From positions 1 to 36,382 of the forward strand of contig NZ_RDBI01000032.1 of NCBI RefSeq assembly GCF_008042125.1: a DNA stretch of 36,382 nt. Reading direction: 5' to 3'. Position 1 is the stretch's first letter, and each line of letters begins with the position of its first letter. This stretch comes from Streptomyces sp. MS191 (GTDB lineage Bacteria > Actinomycetota > Actinomycetes > Streptomycetales > Streptomycetaceae). Made by a program: the position numbers and the translations under genes. The notes beneath the pieces are model-generated. The model was given only the letters and a program-made list of their open reading frames with translations. It was not told the DNA's origin and did no database searches. This document shows positions 1 through 9,736 of this stretch, in pieces.

Positions 1-1
1 G

Positions 2-1294
2 CTCTTCGTGCTCTGCGTGGGCCTGGCGCTGGCGGAGGTCACCAGCGCGTACCCCACCTCCGGCGCGCTCTACTACATGGCCGACCGGCTGGGCGGCCGC
101 CGCTGGGGCTGGTACACCGGCTGGCTCAACCTGCTCGGCCTGCTCGGCGCGATCGCGGGCATCGACTACGGCGCCGCGCTCTTCACCGGAGCCTTCCTCA
201 ACCTCCAGTGGGGCATCGTGCCCACGCCCGGCGGCACCTTCGTGATCTTCCTCGTGATCCTGCTGCTGCACGCCGTGCTCAACCTCTTCGGCGTCCGACT
301 GGTGAGCCTCCTCAACTCGGTCAGCGTCTGGTGGCACCTCGGCGGCGTGGCGCTCATCGTCGGCGCCCTCGCCATCGTCCCGGACCACCACCAGTCGGCG
401 GAGTTCGTCTTCACCGAGTTCGTGAACGACACCGGCTGGGCCAACCCGCTCTACGTCGCCGCGATCGGGCTCCTCCTCGCGCAGTACACCTTCTCCGGCT
501 ACGACGCCTCCGCCCACCTGTCCGAGGAGACCTCCAACGCCTCGGTCAGCGCGGCCAAGGGCATCGTCCGGGCCATCTGGGTCTCCTGGATAGCCGGCTT
601 CGCGCTGCTCGCCGGGCTGACCTTCGCGATCCAGGACTACGTGGGCACCCAGAACAGCGCCACCGGCGTGCCGCCCGCGCAGATCCTGCTCGACGCGCTC
701 GGCAGCGGCGGCGCCACCGCCCTGCTGCTCGTGGTGATCGTGGCCCAGTTGTTCTGCGGCAACGCCGAGGTGGCCGCTGCCAGCCGGATGGTCTTCGCCT
801 TCAGCCGCGACAACGCCCTTCCCGGGTCGGCTCTCTGGCGCAAGGTCAGCAGCCGTACGCAGACCCCGGTGCCGGCCGTGTGGCTCTCGGTCGTCGTCGC
901 CGCCCTGCTCGCGGTGCCCTCGCTCTACTCCGCCACCGCCTACGGAGCCGTGACGGCCATCAACGTCATCGGCATCACCCCCGCCTACGCCATTCCGATC
1001 TACCTGCGGCTGCGGGCGGGCAAGCGGTTCACACCGGGCCCGTGGAGTCTGGGCCGCTGGAGCCGACCGATCGGCTGGACCGCCGTGATCTGGGTGGCTC
1101 TCGTCACCGTCCTCTTCTGCCTGCCGCAGAAGTCCCCGGTGACCATCGACTCGATGAACTACGCGGCCATCGCGCTCGCCGTGGTGCTCGTCCTCGCCAC
1201 CCTGTGGTGGTACGTCGCCCGCCGCTCGTACGGCACGCCGTCGGCGTACGGCAGCGCGCGCGAGGAGGCGGAGATCGCCGAGGGGATCGTCTGA
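2..1294 (+). CDS. APC-superfamily amino acid permease (5' truncated by window edge)
   Basis: The reading frame is open to the first base, so the start lies outside the window. The visible 430 or so residues are almost entirely hydrophobic helices broken by short loops, consistent with about ten of the usual twelve membrane segments; some 70-100 N-terminal residues are missing. Segments such as EVTSAYPTSGALYYMADRLG and FSGYDASAHLSEETSNAS are typical of the amino acid-polyamine-organocation family, where they line the substrate site. The role is presumably proton-coupled uptake or exchange of an amino acid, GABA-like compound or amine at the plasma membrane; the substrate cannot be read from the sequence. 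It converges on the GntR regulator gene, with 40 bases between the stops. Family call strong, substrate unknown. Confidence 0.9.
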   Translation, partial: LFVLCVGLALAEVTSAYPTSGALYYMADRLGGRRWGWYTGWLNLLGLLGAIAGIDYGAALFTGAFLNLQWGIVPTPGGTFVIFLVILLLHAVLNLFGVRLVSLLNSVSVWWHLGGVALIVGALAIVPDHHQSAEFVFTEFVNDTGWANPLYVAAIGLLLAQYTFSGYDASAHLSEETSNASVSAAKGIVRAIWVSWIAGFALLAGLTFAIQDYVGTQNSATGVPPAQILLDALGSGGATALLLVVIVAQLFCGNAEVAAASRMVFAFSRDNALPGSALWRKVSSRTQTPVPAVWLSVVVAALLAVPSLYSATAYGAVTAINVIGITPAYAIPIYLRLRAGKRFTPGPWSLGRWSRPIGWTAVIWVALVTVLFCLPQKSPVTIDSMNYAAIALAVVLVLATLWWYVARRSYGTPSAYGSAREEAEIAEGIV

Positions 1295-1334
1295 CGCCCC
1301 GCGAACGGGCCCGTCCCGGAGCGGAGTCCACGCC

Positions 1335-2087
1335 TCAGGCCGAGAACTCGTAGGTCCAGGGCGCGGCATGGGCCGCGAAGTCGATGTCCGTGACCTCCAG
1401 CGCGTGCCCGTGCTGGTCGCTCACCACCCGGTGGACGACCAGCCGGGCGTCGTCCGCGCCGACGCCGGTGGCGGGCCCGTGCGGCACGGCGATCGACTCG
1501 CGCCGGGTCAGGCGCAGGCCCGCCTGGTGCATCCAGTGGTAGAGCAGTCGCAGGTCGGGCTGCCGCACGGAGCCGGTGACCCGCCGGTACCGGCCGAGCT
1601 GCGGGATCTCCGCCAGGGCCGACCGGGAGAACCACGAGACGGAGCGCTGCAGCGGGGCTCCGCCCGGACTGAGCACCACATGCCGGTGGACGAGGGTGGG
1701 CTCGCCCGGCACGAGCGTCAGCCGGCCCGCCAGTGCGGCGGGCGGCACCTCCCACGCGAGCGCCGCGCGGACCAGCGCGTCGGCCGCCTCCGTGCCGCCG
1801 GGGAAGTGCTGCCGGCGGACCGTCAGGGCGGGCGCGGCCGCCGCCTGTCCGGCACCGGCCGCGAAGGTGCCCCGCCGGTCCGTGACCACGAGCCCCTCCT
1901 CGCGCAGCAGTTGGAGCGCGCTGCGCACCGTCTGCCGGTTCACGTGGTAGCGGTGGGCCAGGGACCGTTCGGACGGCAGCCGGCTGCCGGGGGAGATGCG
2001 GCGGTCGGCGAGGTCGTCCCGCAGGGCGCCGGCGACCCGGAGGTAGAGCGGAACCGCCGCCATCTGTTCGGGATCGGGCTCGGCCAT
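1335..2087 (-). CDS. GntR-family regulator, HutC/UTRA subfamily
   Basis: A 250-residue protein with the two-part HutC layout. An N-terminal winged helix-turn-helix covers roughly residues 12-80 (PLYLRVAGALRDDL, SRLPSERSLA, recognition helix around NRQTVRSALQLL, wing VVTDRRGTF). A UTRA effector domain covers roughly 95-245. UTRA proteins bind small ligands such as sugars, amino sugars, histidine-pathway compounds or phosphonates and release DNA when bound. The ATG is followed by a standard N-terminus. A dre-like operator lies about 65 bases upstream, between this gene and the divergent DUF2252 gene, so autoregulation is likely. Possible targets are itself, the DUF2252 gene, or the convergent permease. 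The ligand is unknown. Confidence 0.9.
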   Translation of the reverse strand: MAEPDPEQMAAVPLYLRVAGALRDDLADRRISPGSRLPSERSLAHRYHVNRQTVRSALQLLREEGLVVTDRRGTFAAGAGQAAAAPALTVRRQHFPGGTEAADALVRAALAWEVPPAALAGRLTLVPGEPTLVHRHVVLSPGGAPLQRSVSWFSRSALAEIPQLGRYRRVTGSVRQPDLRLLYHWMHQAGLRLTRRESIAVPHGPATGVGADDARLVVHRVVSDQHGHALEVTDIDFAAHAAPWTYEFSA

Positions 2088-2150
2088 GATCAGACCCTCT
2101 CTGCTTGCTCAGCGTGACCGCGTGGGTCGCGTCGGTGATCAATTCCTATC

Positions 2151-2166
2151 ATTGGTCTAAACCACT
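2151..2166. promoter_or_regulatory. GntR/DasR-type operator (dre-like)
   Basis: The 16-mer ATTGGTCTAAACCACT contains TGGT-CTAA-ACCA (2153-2164), an inverted repeat. It differs at only two positions from the DasR responsive element consensus as I remember it (ACTGGTCTAGACCACT). It sits in the divergent intergenic region, where it would overlap a promoter for the GntR gene. It could bind the adjacent HutC-type regulator, DasR itself, or both. Confidence 0.6.
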
Positions 2167-2258
2167 TTGGAAGGGGGGTCGGCGAGAGTGGCCGAAACGA
2201 GCGACTGCGCTTCTAATGAAGCCACTGGTGATGGCGGCGAACGAGGCGGTGATGCCGG

Positions 2259-3596
2259 ATGACCACACCGTCGGAGCGGGCCGGGATCGGCCGGGCGGCC
2301 CGCAAGCGTGTGCCGCGCTCCTCGCACGGCCGCTGGATACCCTCCTCGCAGCGGCCCGACCCGCTGACCGTCCTGGAGCGGCAGTCCGTCGACCGCCTGG
2401 CCGAACTCGTGCCGATCCGGTACGGCAGGATGGCCGTCTCGCCCTTCGCCTTCCTGCGCGGCGCCGCCGCCGTGATGGCCGCGGACCTCGCCGCCCAGCC
2501 CCACACCGGCCTCACCGTGCAGCTGTGCGGCGACGCCCACCTGCTCAACTTCGGCGTCTACGCCTCACCCGAACGGGCCCTCCTCTTCGACGTGAACGAC
2601 TTCGACGAGACCTTGCCCGGACCCTTCGAATGGGACGTCAAGCGGCTCGCCGCCAGCGTCGTCGCCGCCGCCCTCCAGAACGGCAACACCAAGGCCAAGG
2701 CCCACCACGCCGCCCTGGCCGCCGCCGGCTCGTACCGCACCGCCATGCGACGCCTGGCCGGACTGGGGGAGCTCGCCGTCTGGTACGAGCGGATCGACGC
2801 CGACGAGCTGGCCCCCCTCGTCCGGAGCGGGCGGGCCCGCGTCGAGAGCCGCCTCGCCCGCGCCCGCCGCCGCACGAGCCTCCAGGCCCTCGCCAAGATG
2901 ACCGAGACGGACGAGTCCGGAGCCCGCCGGATCGTCGACGACCCGCCGCTCCTCGAACGCGCCGGGGACCTCGACCGGGTCGGCCTGGGCAAGATCTTCA
3001 GCGACTACCGCAGCTCGCTGTCCGAGGAGCGCCGTCTGCTGCTCGACCGGTTCCACTTCGTCGACGCCGCCCGCAAGGTCGTCGGTGTCGGAAGCGTCGG
3101 CACCCGGTGCTTCGTCCTGCTCCTCCAGGGCCGGGACGACGGCGACCCGCTGATGCTCCAGGTCAAGGAGGCCGGCCGCTCGGTCCTGGAGCCGTACCTG
3201 CCGCCGAGCGTCCACGCCCACCAGGGCCGTCGCGTCGTCGCGGGACAGCGCCTCACCCAGGCCGCCAGCGACATCTTCCTGGGCTGGATGACCGGACCCG
3301 AACAACGCCACTTCTACTGGCGCCAGTTGCGCGACATGAAGGGTTCGGCCGAGGTCGAGACGATGTCCCCGTCCATGCTGCGCGCATACGCCCGCCTCTG
3401 CGGCGTCGCGCTGGCCCGCGCCCACGCCCGCTCGGGCGACCGCATCGCCATCGCGGGCTACCTGGGCTCCTCGGACGTCTTCGACCGGGCGATAGCCGAC
3501 TTCGCCCTCCGCTACGCCGGCCAGAACGCCGACGACTACGCGCAGTTGAGCGCCGCGATCGCGGCCGGGGTGATCGCCGCCGCGCCGGGAGTGTGA
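2259..3596 (+). CDS. DUF2252 domain protein
   Basis: A 445-residue soluble protein with the hallmark blocks of DUF2252. These are an N-terminal R-Y-G-R-M segment followed by PFAFLRGAA, then CGDAHLLNFGVYASPE near residue 90, VNDFDETLPGPFEWDVKRLAAS near 110-130, and LLLQGRDDGDPLMLQVKEA in the C-terminal half. The His-Asn and Asp residues of the GDAH..N and NDFD blocks recall the catalytic loop and metal site of aminoglycoside-phosphotransferase-like kinases, so a kinase-like fold is an inference; no function is established to my knowledge. ATG at 2259 is the best start: the family's N-terminal RxxVPRSSH segment follows at once, although the ribosome site in front is weak. The gene is divergent from the GntR gene and shares its control region. 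Confidence 0.88.
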   Translation: MTTPSERAGIGRAARKRVPRSSHGRWIPSSQRPDPLTVLERQSVDRLAELVPIRYGRMAVSPFAFLRGAAAVMAADLAAQPHTGLTVQLCGDAHLLNFGVYASPERALLFDVNDFDETLPGPFEWDVKRLAASVVAAALQNGNTKAKAHHAALAAAGSYRTAMRRLAGLGELAVWYERIDADELAPLVRSGRARVESRLARARRRTSLQALAKMTETDESGARRIVDDPPLLERAGDLDRVGLGKIFSDYRSSLSEERRLLLDRFHFVDAARKVVGVGSVGTRCFVLLLQGRDDGDPLMLQVKEAGRSVLEPYLPPSVHAHQGRRVVAGQRLTQAASDIFLGWMTGPEQRHFYWRQLRDMKGSAEVETMSPSMLRAYARLCGVALARAHARSGDRIAIAGYLGSSDVFDRAIADFALRYAGQNADDYAQLSAAIAAGVIAAAPGV

Positions 3597-3599
3597 CCC

Positions 3600-3633
3600 C
3601 ACGGGCCGGTCACCGCCGGCGCGCGGGCCCGTG
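3600..3633. terminator. Possible bidirectional terminator between convergent genes
   Basis: An inverted repeat with 8-base arms (CACGGGCC at 3600-3607, GGCCCGTG at 3626-3633) and an 18-base GC-rich loop lies four bases past the stop of the DUF2252 gene, in the gap to the convergent oxidoreductase gene. There is no U-tract, as is common in actinomycetes. Confidence 0.3.
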
Positions 3634-3717
3634 CGGCGAGGGCCAAGCCCGTTGCGCCGGGCCCCGGGGGGCCACCGGAGCCGCCCCGAGGCGCGCTCCC
3701 GGCAGCCCCGACCGGCT

Positions 3718-5118
3718 TCAGTGCCCCGCGGGCGCCTCGCGCCGCAGGGGCGGACCGGCCGGCGTCCGCCGGACCGGCCCGAAGAGCACCGCCCGCGCGA
3801 CAGCCGGGGCGAACAGCGCCGACATCGGCGCCGACAGGGTGAGGACCGACCGGAACGCGGCACCGACCTGCGGATCCCCGGCGTACCGCTCCTGGAGGCG
3901 CCGCAGATACCACCCGACGGGCCGGTCCACCGCGCGCGAGCCCGTCGCGTTGCCCGTGGCCCCGGGCATCTTCCTGTCGGCGCCCGCCGAGATGTCCCAG
4001 GCCTGCCGAGAGGCGTCGACCAGCGCCTTCTGCACCGTCCGCGTGGTCGGCGTACGACGTGTGTCACCCAGCGCGCGCCGCAGCGCCACGGCGCTCAGCG
4101 CGGCCACCGCCATGCCCTGTCCGTAGATCGGGTTGAAGGCGCACAGCGCGTCGCCGGTCGCGAGGAAGCCGGCCGGCCGGCGACCGGGCAGATCGTAGCG
4201 GCGCCGGATGTTGGAGGTGTTGCGGAAGCCGAACACGGCGGACTCCGGCTCGGCCTTCGCCAGCCACTCGCTCACCAGCGGATGCGGGAGCCGCTTCGCG
4301 AACTCCTCGAAGCCCGCCTCGTCCGACGGGGGCAGGTCGTCGCGCAGCCCGGAGAGCGTCACCAGGTGACGGCCTTCGCCGACCGGCACCACCACGGCGC
4401 CGTACACCTGCCGGGGGTTGGGCACGATGTTGACGCCGAGCGCGTCCGACGACGCGTCGTCCGCGCCCCGGTAGACCCGGGTCGCGTAGCCGAGACCGGT
4501 GTCGATGGTCTCCTCGTGCGGCGGCTCGGCGCCGATCGCGGCGAGCCAGTCGGAGGCGCCCGAGCCCCGGCCCGACGCGTCCACCACCAGATCGGCCGCC
4601 AGCGACCGGGTCTCCCGGTCCGCGCCCGCTCCCCGCTCGCGCAGCAGCACCCCGCGCACGCGCGAGGAGTCGCCGACCAGCCCCACGATCTCGGTGCCCT
4701 GCACGGTCTCGATGCGGGGGTCGGCCAGCACCCGGCGCCGCACCAGCCATTCGAGCTGCGCCCGGGGCCCCGTGAAGAGCGACGTCGAGGCGGCCGTGCG
4801 GCGGAACCACCGGCCGTCCTGCAGCTGCATCATGTCCGCCGGCATCCCCACCACCGGGCTGCCGAGCTCGCCCAGCTCCTTCGTGAATCCCGGGAGCAGT
4901 TCGTCCAGGGCCCGCTGTCCGCCTTCCACCAGTACATGGGTGTGCCGGCTCTGCGGGACGCCGGGCCGGGCGTCCGGGCCCTCGGGGAAGCGGTCGCGCT
5001 CGACGACCGTGACCCTCTCCGCGTGCTCGCTCAGCACCCGCGCGGCCAGCAGGCCCGCGAGACTTCCCCCGATGACCACCGCGTGACGTGTCGCGCGGTG
5101 CCCCAAGTCGTCGGCCAT
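3718..5118 (-). CDS. FAD-dependent oxidoreductase/monooxygenase-like protein
   Basis: A 466-residue flavoprotein. The dinucleotide-binding fold is at the N-terminus (HAVVIGGSLAGLLAARVL, then acidic VTVVERDRFPE), followed by the family's G-V-P-Q-S-R-H-T-H-V-L segment. A second FAD contact LVVDASGRGSGASDWL lies mid-protein, and a GD box (GDALCAFNPIYGQGMAVAA) binds the FAD ribityl chain. The overall form is that of actinobacterial squalene-epoxidase- or geranylgeranyl-reductase-like oxidoreductases; the substrate is unknown. The ORF extends 28 codons upstream, but I place the start at ATG 5118: a GGAAAGG ribosome site lies seven bases before it, and the nucleotide-binding motif follows. It lies 139 bases downstream of a padR gene on the same strand, suggesting local control. 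Confidence 0.82.
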   Translation of the reverse strand: MADDLGHRATRHAVVIGGSLAGLLAARVLSEHAERVTVVERDRFPEGPDARPGVPQSRHTHVLVEGGQRALDELLPGFTKELGELGSPVVGMPADMMQLQDGRWFRRTAASTSLFTGPRAQLEWLVRRRVLADPRIETVQGTEIVGLVGDSSRVRGVLLRERGAGADRETRSLAADLVVDASGRGSGASDWLAAIGAEPPHEETIDTGLGYATRVYRGADDASSDALGVNIVPNPRQVYGAVVVPVGEGRHLVTLSGLRDDLPPSDEAGFEEFAKRLPHPLVSEWLAKAEPESAVFGFRNTSNIRRRYDLPGRRPAGFLATGDALCAFNPIYGQGMAVAALSAVALRRALGDTRRTPTTRTVQKALVDASRQAWDISAGADRKMPGATGNATGSRAVDRPVGWYLRRLQERYAGDPQVGAAFRSVLTLSAPMSALFAPAVARAVLFGPVRRTPAGPPLRREAPAGH

Positions 5119-5257
5119 GCCCGCCCTTTCCGGTCGTGGATCTCCTACCGCCCAGTATCCACATCCGGCCGGGCGGACCCGCCGGATCCGGCCGCCGGCC
5201 ACCGACTCCCGCGCCGCCGGGCGCGTCCCTCCGGACCAACGGATCCCGGCACCGCCG

Positions 5258-5806
5258 TCACCTCTCCGGGGGCTCCGCCGGCAGCTCGCTGAGCGCGTGC
5301 GTCAGCCACTCGACCCAGAACCGCTCCAGATCGATCCCGCCCCGCAGCACGAGGTGCCGGAGACGGTCCGGCTCGCTCTCCCGGCGGGCGGGCGGGAAGT
5401 CCCGCTCCTCGATGGCCCGGTACTCCTCCAACTGTGCCCGGTGCAGGTCGAGATGGCGCTCCAGCTCGGCCCTCATGCCGGACGCCCCGACCACGGCCGC
5501 GGCCCGCATCCGCAGCAGCAGCGCCGACCGCAGCGGCTTCGGGTCCTCCGTGCGCGCCACCCACGCCGTCAGCTCCCCGATGCCGGCCGGCAGGACCTCG
5601 TACTCCTTCTTCTGCCCGCGCGCCGGCACGGGGGCCGGCAGGGCGCGGATGTGGCCCGCCTGCTCCAGCCTGCCCAGTTCGCGGTAGATCTGCTGGTGGG
5701 TGGCGGACCAGAAGTAGCCGATCGACCGGTCGAAGCGGCGCGTCAGTTCGAGACCCGAGGACGGCTTCTCGAGCAGCGCGGTCAGGATCGCGTGCGGGAG
5801 GGACAT
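5258..5806 (-). CDS. PadR-family transcriptional regulator
   Basis: A 182-residue protein. It has an N-terminal PadR winged helix (SLPHAILTALLEKPSSGLELTRRF, FWSATHQQIYRELGRLEQAGHIRA, then the wing GQKKEYEVLPAG) and a C-terminal alpha-helical dimerisation region (ERHLDLHRAQLEEYRAIEERDF, LERFWVEWLTHAL). The family represses genes for phenolic-acid, multidrug or stress functions and is inactivated by ligand. It is the first gene of a leftward pair with the FAD oxidoreductase, so that enzyme is the likeliest target. A TAGGAT element ends only six bases before the ATG, which would give a nearly leaderless mRNA; this is tentative. An interrupted inverted repeat (GCCGGTCC at 5831-5838, GGACCGGC at 5855-5862) sits just upstream and might be its operator. 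Confidence 0.9.
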   Translation of the reverse strand: MSLPHAILTALLEKPSSGLELTRRFDRSIGYFWSATHQQIYRELGRLEQAGHIRALPAPVPARGQKKEYEVLPAGIGELTAWVARTEDPKPLRSALLLRMRAAAVVGASGMRAELERHLDLHRAQLEEYRAIEERDFPPARRESEPDRLRHLVLRGGIDLERFWVEWLTHALSELPAEPPER

Positions 5807-5913
5807 GGACGCATCCTAGGAGGGAGTCTCGCCGGTCCTGCCGGGCTTGCGGCGGGACCGGCCCGATCGGCGAGGCGTCCCCGGGGTCGCCGGCCGGCGG
5901 GCGGACAAGGGTG

Positions 5914-5954
5914 GCGCGGGCCCGGCCGCCCGGAGGGACGTGCCGGGCCCGCGC
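5914..5954 (-). terminator. Terminator hairpin after the OYE-type reductase gene
   Basis: A perfect 13-base stem (GCGCGGGCCCGGC at 5914-5926, its complement at 5942-5954) encloses a 15-base loop. It starts six bases beyond the stop codon of the leftward reductase gene. The stem is very stable and lacks a clear U-run. Confidence 0.55.
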
Positions 5955-5960
5955 CCGCGG

Positions 5961-8009
<2,049 letters not shown>

Positions 8010-8018
8010 TCACCGTCT

Positions 8019-8048
8019 GTTGTAGACGACCCGAGGGCGCTTGTGCAA
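8019..8048 (-). promoter_or_regulatory. Predicted promoter of the OYE-type reductase gene
   Basis: On the minus strand there is a -35-like TTGCAC (8043-8048) and a -10-like TACAAC (8019-8024), 18 bases apart, placing transcription start about 25 bases before the ATG. The -35 box is embedded in the TGCAACTAGTTGCA palindrome, so a bound regulator would block it. Confidence 0.5.
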
Positions 8049-8153
8049 CTAGTTGCATAACGAGCGGCGCGTGATGTGCGCAACGCGGGACACCGTGGTT
8101 CGCGCAACCGGCAGGTTGCACCTCGGGTCGGGACGTGCAACCCTGGAGTTGCA
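8044..8153. promoter_or_regulatory. Cluster of three TGCAAC/GTTGCA operators in a divergent control region
   Basis: Three inverted repeats share the half-site GCAAC: a perfect 14-base palindrome TGCAACTAGTTGCA (8044-8057); GCAACC-4-GGTTGC (8104-8119); and TGCAAC-6-GTTGCA (8136-8153). Their centres are about 61 and 33 bases apart, near whole numbers of helical turns. CGACCCGAGG (8027-8036) recurs inverted as CCTCGGGTCG (8121-8130), making the region partly mirror-symmetric. The binding protein is not identified; the nearby ArsR-type regulator is one candidate. Confidence 0.65.
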
Positions 8154-8182
8154 TCTGATGGTGTCGAGGAACGGAGTCCGTC

Positions 8183-8629
8183 ATGAGCGAGGACCGGATC
8201 GAACGCGAGACCCTGATCGAAGCGCCCCTGGAGCGCGTCTGGACCCTGGTGGCGCAGCCCGGCTTCTGGGTGGCCGACAAGGCGAGCCTGCCCGGCACGG
8301 TGGCCGAGGAGGGCGTGACGATGGTGGCGAGGAACCCCGAGCACGGCGACTTCCCCGTGCGCGTGGAGAAGGTGCGGCCCCCGAGCTACCTGGCGTACCG
8401 CTGGACCAGCGCCTTCCCCGGGGAGGAGCTGCGCGAGGAGAACAGCACGCTGGTCGAGTTCACGCTGACCGCGGAGGGGGGCAGGACCCGCCTGCGTGTC
8501 GTCGAGAGCGGGTTCACCGCGCTGGCCGGGTCCGAGGACCTGCGCAGCCGGAACCACAAGGACCACACCGAGGGCTGGCCGCTGGAGCTCGACGCGCTCC
8601 GCAAGCGCGCGGAGGAGCCCTCCCCGTGA
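8183..8629 (+). CDS. SRPBCC (AHSA1/polyketide-cyclase-like) protein
   Basis: A 148-residue START-like protein. The opening IERETLIEAPLERVWTLVAQPGFW is the usual first strand and helix of the AHSA1 family. The closing HTEGWPLELDALRKRAEE matches its C-terminal helix, with the usual T-E-G-W segment. The fold makes a hydrophobic pocket; members bind lipids or hydrophobic ligands, or act as Hsp90 activator-like domains. No catalytic residue can be assigned. It overlaps the downstream ArsR gene by GTGA, so the two are translated together, a pairing common in actinomycetes. The control region upstream is shared with the divergent reductase and holds the TGCAAC repeats. Ligand unknown. Confidence 0.87.
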   Translation: MSEDRIERETLIEAPLERVWTLVAQPGFWVADKASLPGTVAEEGVTMVARNPEHGDFPVRVEKVRPPSYLAYRWTSAFPGEELREENSTLVEFTLTAEGGRTRLRVVESGFTALAGSEDLRSRNHKDHTEGWPLELDALRKRAEEPSP

Positions 8630-8994
8630 CGGAGGAGGCGCCCGGCGCCCCCGAGGTCGTCGACGTCGTCCTCGGCGCGCTGGCCGACCCGATGCGGCGG
8701 CGGCTGCTCGACCTGCTGGCCGCGCGGGGGGAGGCGACCGCGACCACGCTCGCCGCGGAGCTCCCCGTCTCGCGGCAGGCCGTGGTCAAGCACCTCGCCG
8801 TCCTCGACGCCGCCGGACTCGTGTCCGGCGGCCGGGTCGGACGCGAGGTGCGGTACGCGGTCCGGCCCGCGGCCCTGGACACGACGGCCCGCTGGATGTC
8901 GACCCTCGCGGCCGACTGGGACCGGCGCCTGGCCCGCATCAAGAGCGTGGCCGAGGCGGCGGAGCGGGACGAGGGCGGGTCGCACGGCGTCTGA
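8626..8994 (+). CDS. ArsR-family transcriptional regulator
   Basis: A 122-residue winged-helix repressor. Typical features are VLGALADPMRRRLLDLLAARGEATATTLA, then the recognition helix PVSRQAVVKHLAVLDAAGLV and the wing SGGRVGREVRYAVRPAAL. There is no cysteine-rich metal site of the classical ArsR/SmtB type, so a metal is an unlikely signal. Members paired with SRPBCC proteins are usually non-metal regulators. The GTG at 8626 overlaps the stop of the SRPBCC gene (GTGA), and an upstream GGAGG sits at 8610-8616. The product may repress its own operon and the divergent flavoprotein through the TGCAAC repeats; this is inference from position alone. Confidence 0.88.
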   Translation: MTEEAPGAPEVVDVVLGALADPMRRRLLDLLAARGEATATTLAAELPVSRQAVVKHLAVLDAAGLVSGGRVGREVRYAVRPAALDTTARWMSTLAADWDRRLARIKSVAEAAERDEGGSHGV

Positions 8995-8998
8995 GCGA

Positions 8999-9032
8999 CC
9001 GGCCGGCCGACGGGAGTCCGCCGGCCGGCCGG
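8999..9032. terminator. Bidirectional terminator hairpin
   Basis: A perfect 11-base stem (CCGGCCGGCCG at 8999-9009 and its complement at 9022-9032) with a 12-base loop lies five bases after the arsR-type stop, between it and the convergent glutaredoxin gene. Confidence 0.5.
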
Positions 9033-9135
9033 GAGGCGCGCGCCGGGCCCGGCAACGAGACGGTGGCGCCGGCGTGCGGCGGTCCGCCGATCCCTCGGTG
9101 GTCCGCGGGCGCCACCCGCACGGCAGCGCTCCCGA

Positions 9136-9573
9136 TCACGCGGAGGACGAGAGCTGTTCGCGCACCCAGGCAGGATCGGGGTTGGTGTGCGGCCGGCCCG
9201 CCACGACGACGGTCGGTACGGTCTCGTTGCCGTCGTTGGCCGCCCTCACCACGGCCGCTCCAGCCGGGTCACGCCAGATGTCGACCCAGTGCAACCGGCG
9301 GGCCCTGCGGCCCAACCGGATGCGCAGCCGCAGGCAGTACGCGCAGCCCGGCCGCCAGTAGACGACCGGCCGGCCGTCGACCGCGCTGCGGCGTTGCGCC
9401 TCCGTCGCACCGATGGACCTCGGGAAGACCAGCGGCGAGTTCACGCCCGCCAGCAGCACGAACCCCAGCAGGAGTGCCGCGGCTTCGCCGGGGCTCCCCC
9501 GGAGGAACAGCCCGGTCGCGACGACCGAGCCGCAGGACACGAGCAGCATCGGCAGGATCCACAGGCGCGTCAT
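9136..9573 (-). CDS. Membrane-anchored glutaredoxin/mycoredoxin-like protein
   Basis: A 145-residue protein. The N-terminal 50 residues form two hydrophobic segments (LWILPMLLVSCGSVVATGLF and EAAALLLGFVLLAGVNSPLVF). A thioredoxin-fold domain follows from about residue 68. The active site is WRPGCAYC, with Cys77 and Cys80, followed later by the cis-proline segment ETVPTVVVAG that contacts thiol substrates. The domain should face the cytoplasm or membrane surface and reduce disulfides or mixed thiols. In an actinomycete the partner is probably mycothiol rather than glutathione (inference). It stands alone, convergent with the arsR-type gene and upstream of no obvious partner. Confidence 0.83.
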   Translation of the reverse strand: MTRLWILPMLLVSCGSVVATGLFLRGSPGEAAALLLGFVLLAGVNSPLVFPRSIGATEAQRRSAVDGRPVVYWRPGCAYCLRLRIRLGRRARRLHWVDIWRDPAGAAVVRAANDGNETVPTVVVAGRPHTNPDPAWVREQLSSSA

Positions 9574-9736
9574 GATGGTCCAGGCTATCGGTGAGCCGAG
9601 GCTCTCCGCGGAGCGGGCCGCTCACCCGGGCGTTGGCCGGACGCTCCCGCCGCGTCGACGGCAGGCCCGGCGCGTGCCGGTCCCGGAGGTCGCACCATCT
9701 CCGCACCAGGCCCCGGCCGCAGCCGGCCGTTCTCGG

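Noticed and set aside
2105..4126. 673-residue + strand ORF
   Set aside because: It overlaps the DUF2252 gene in another frame and is Arg/Pro-rich, typical of out-of-frame high-GC sequence.
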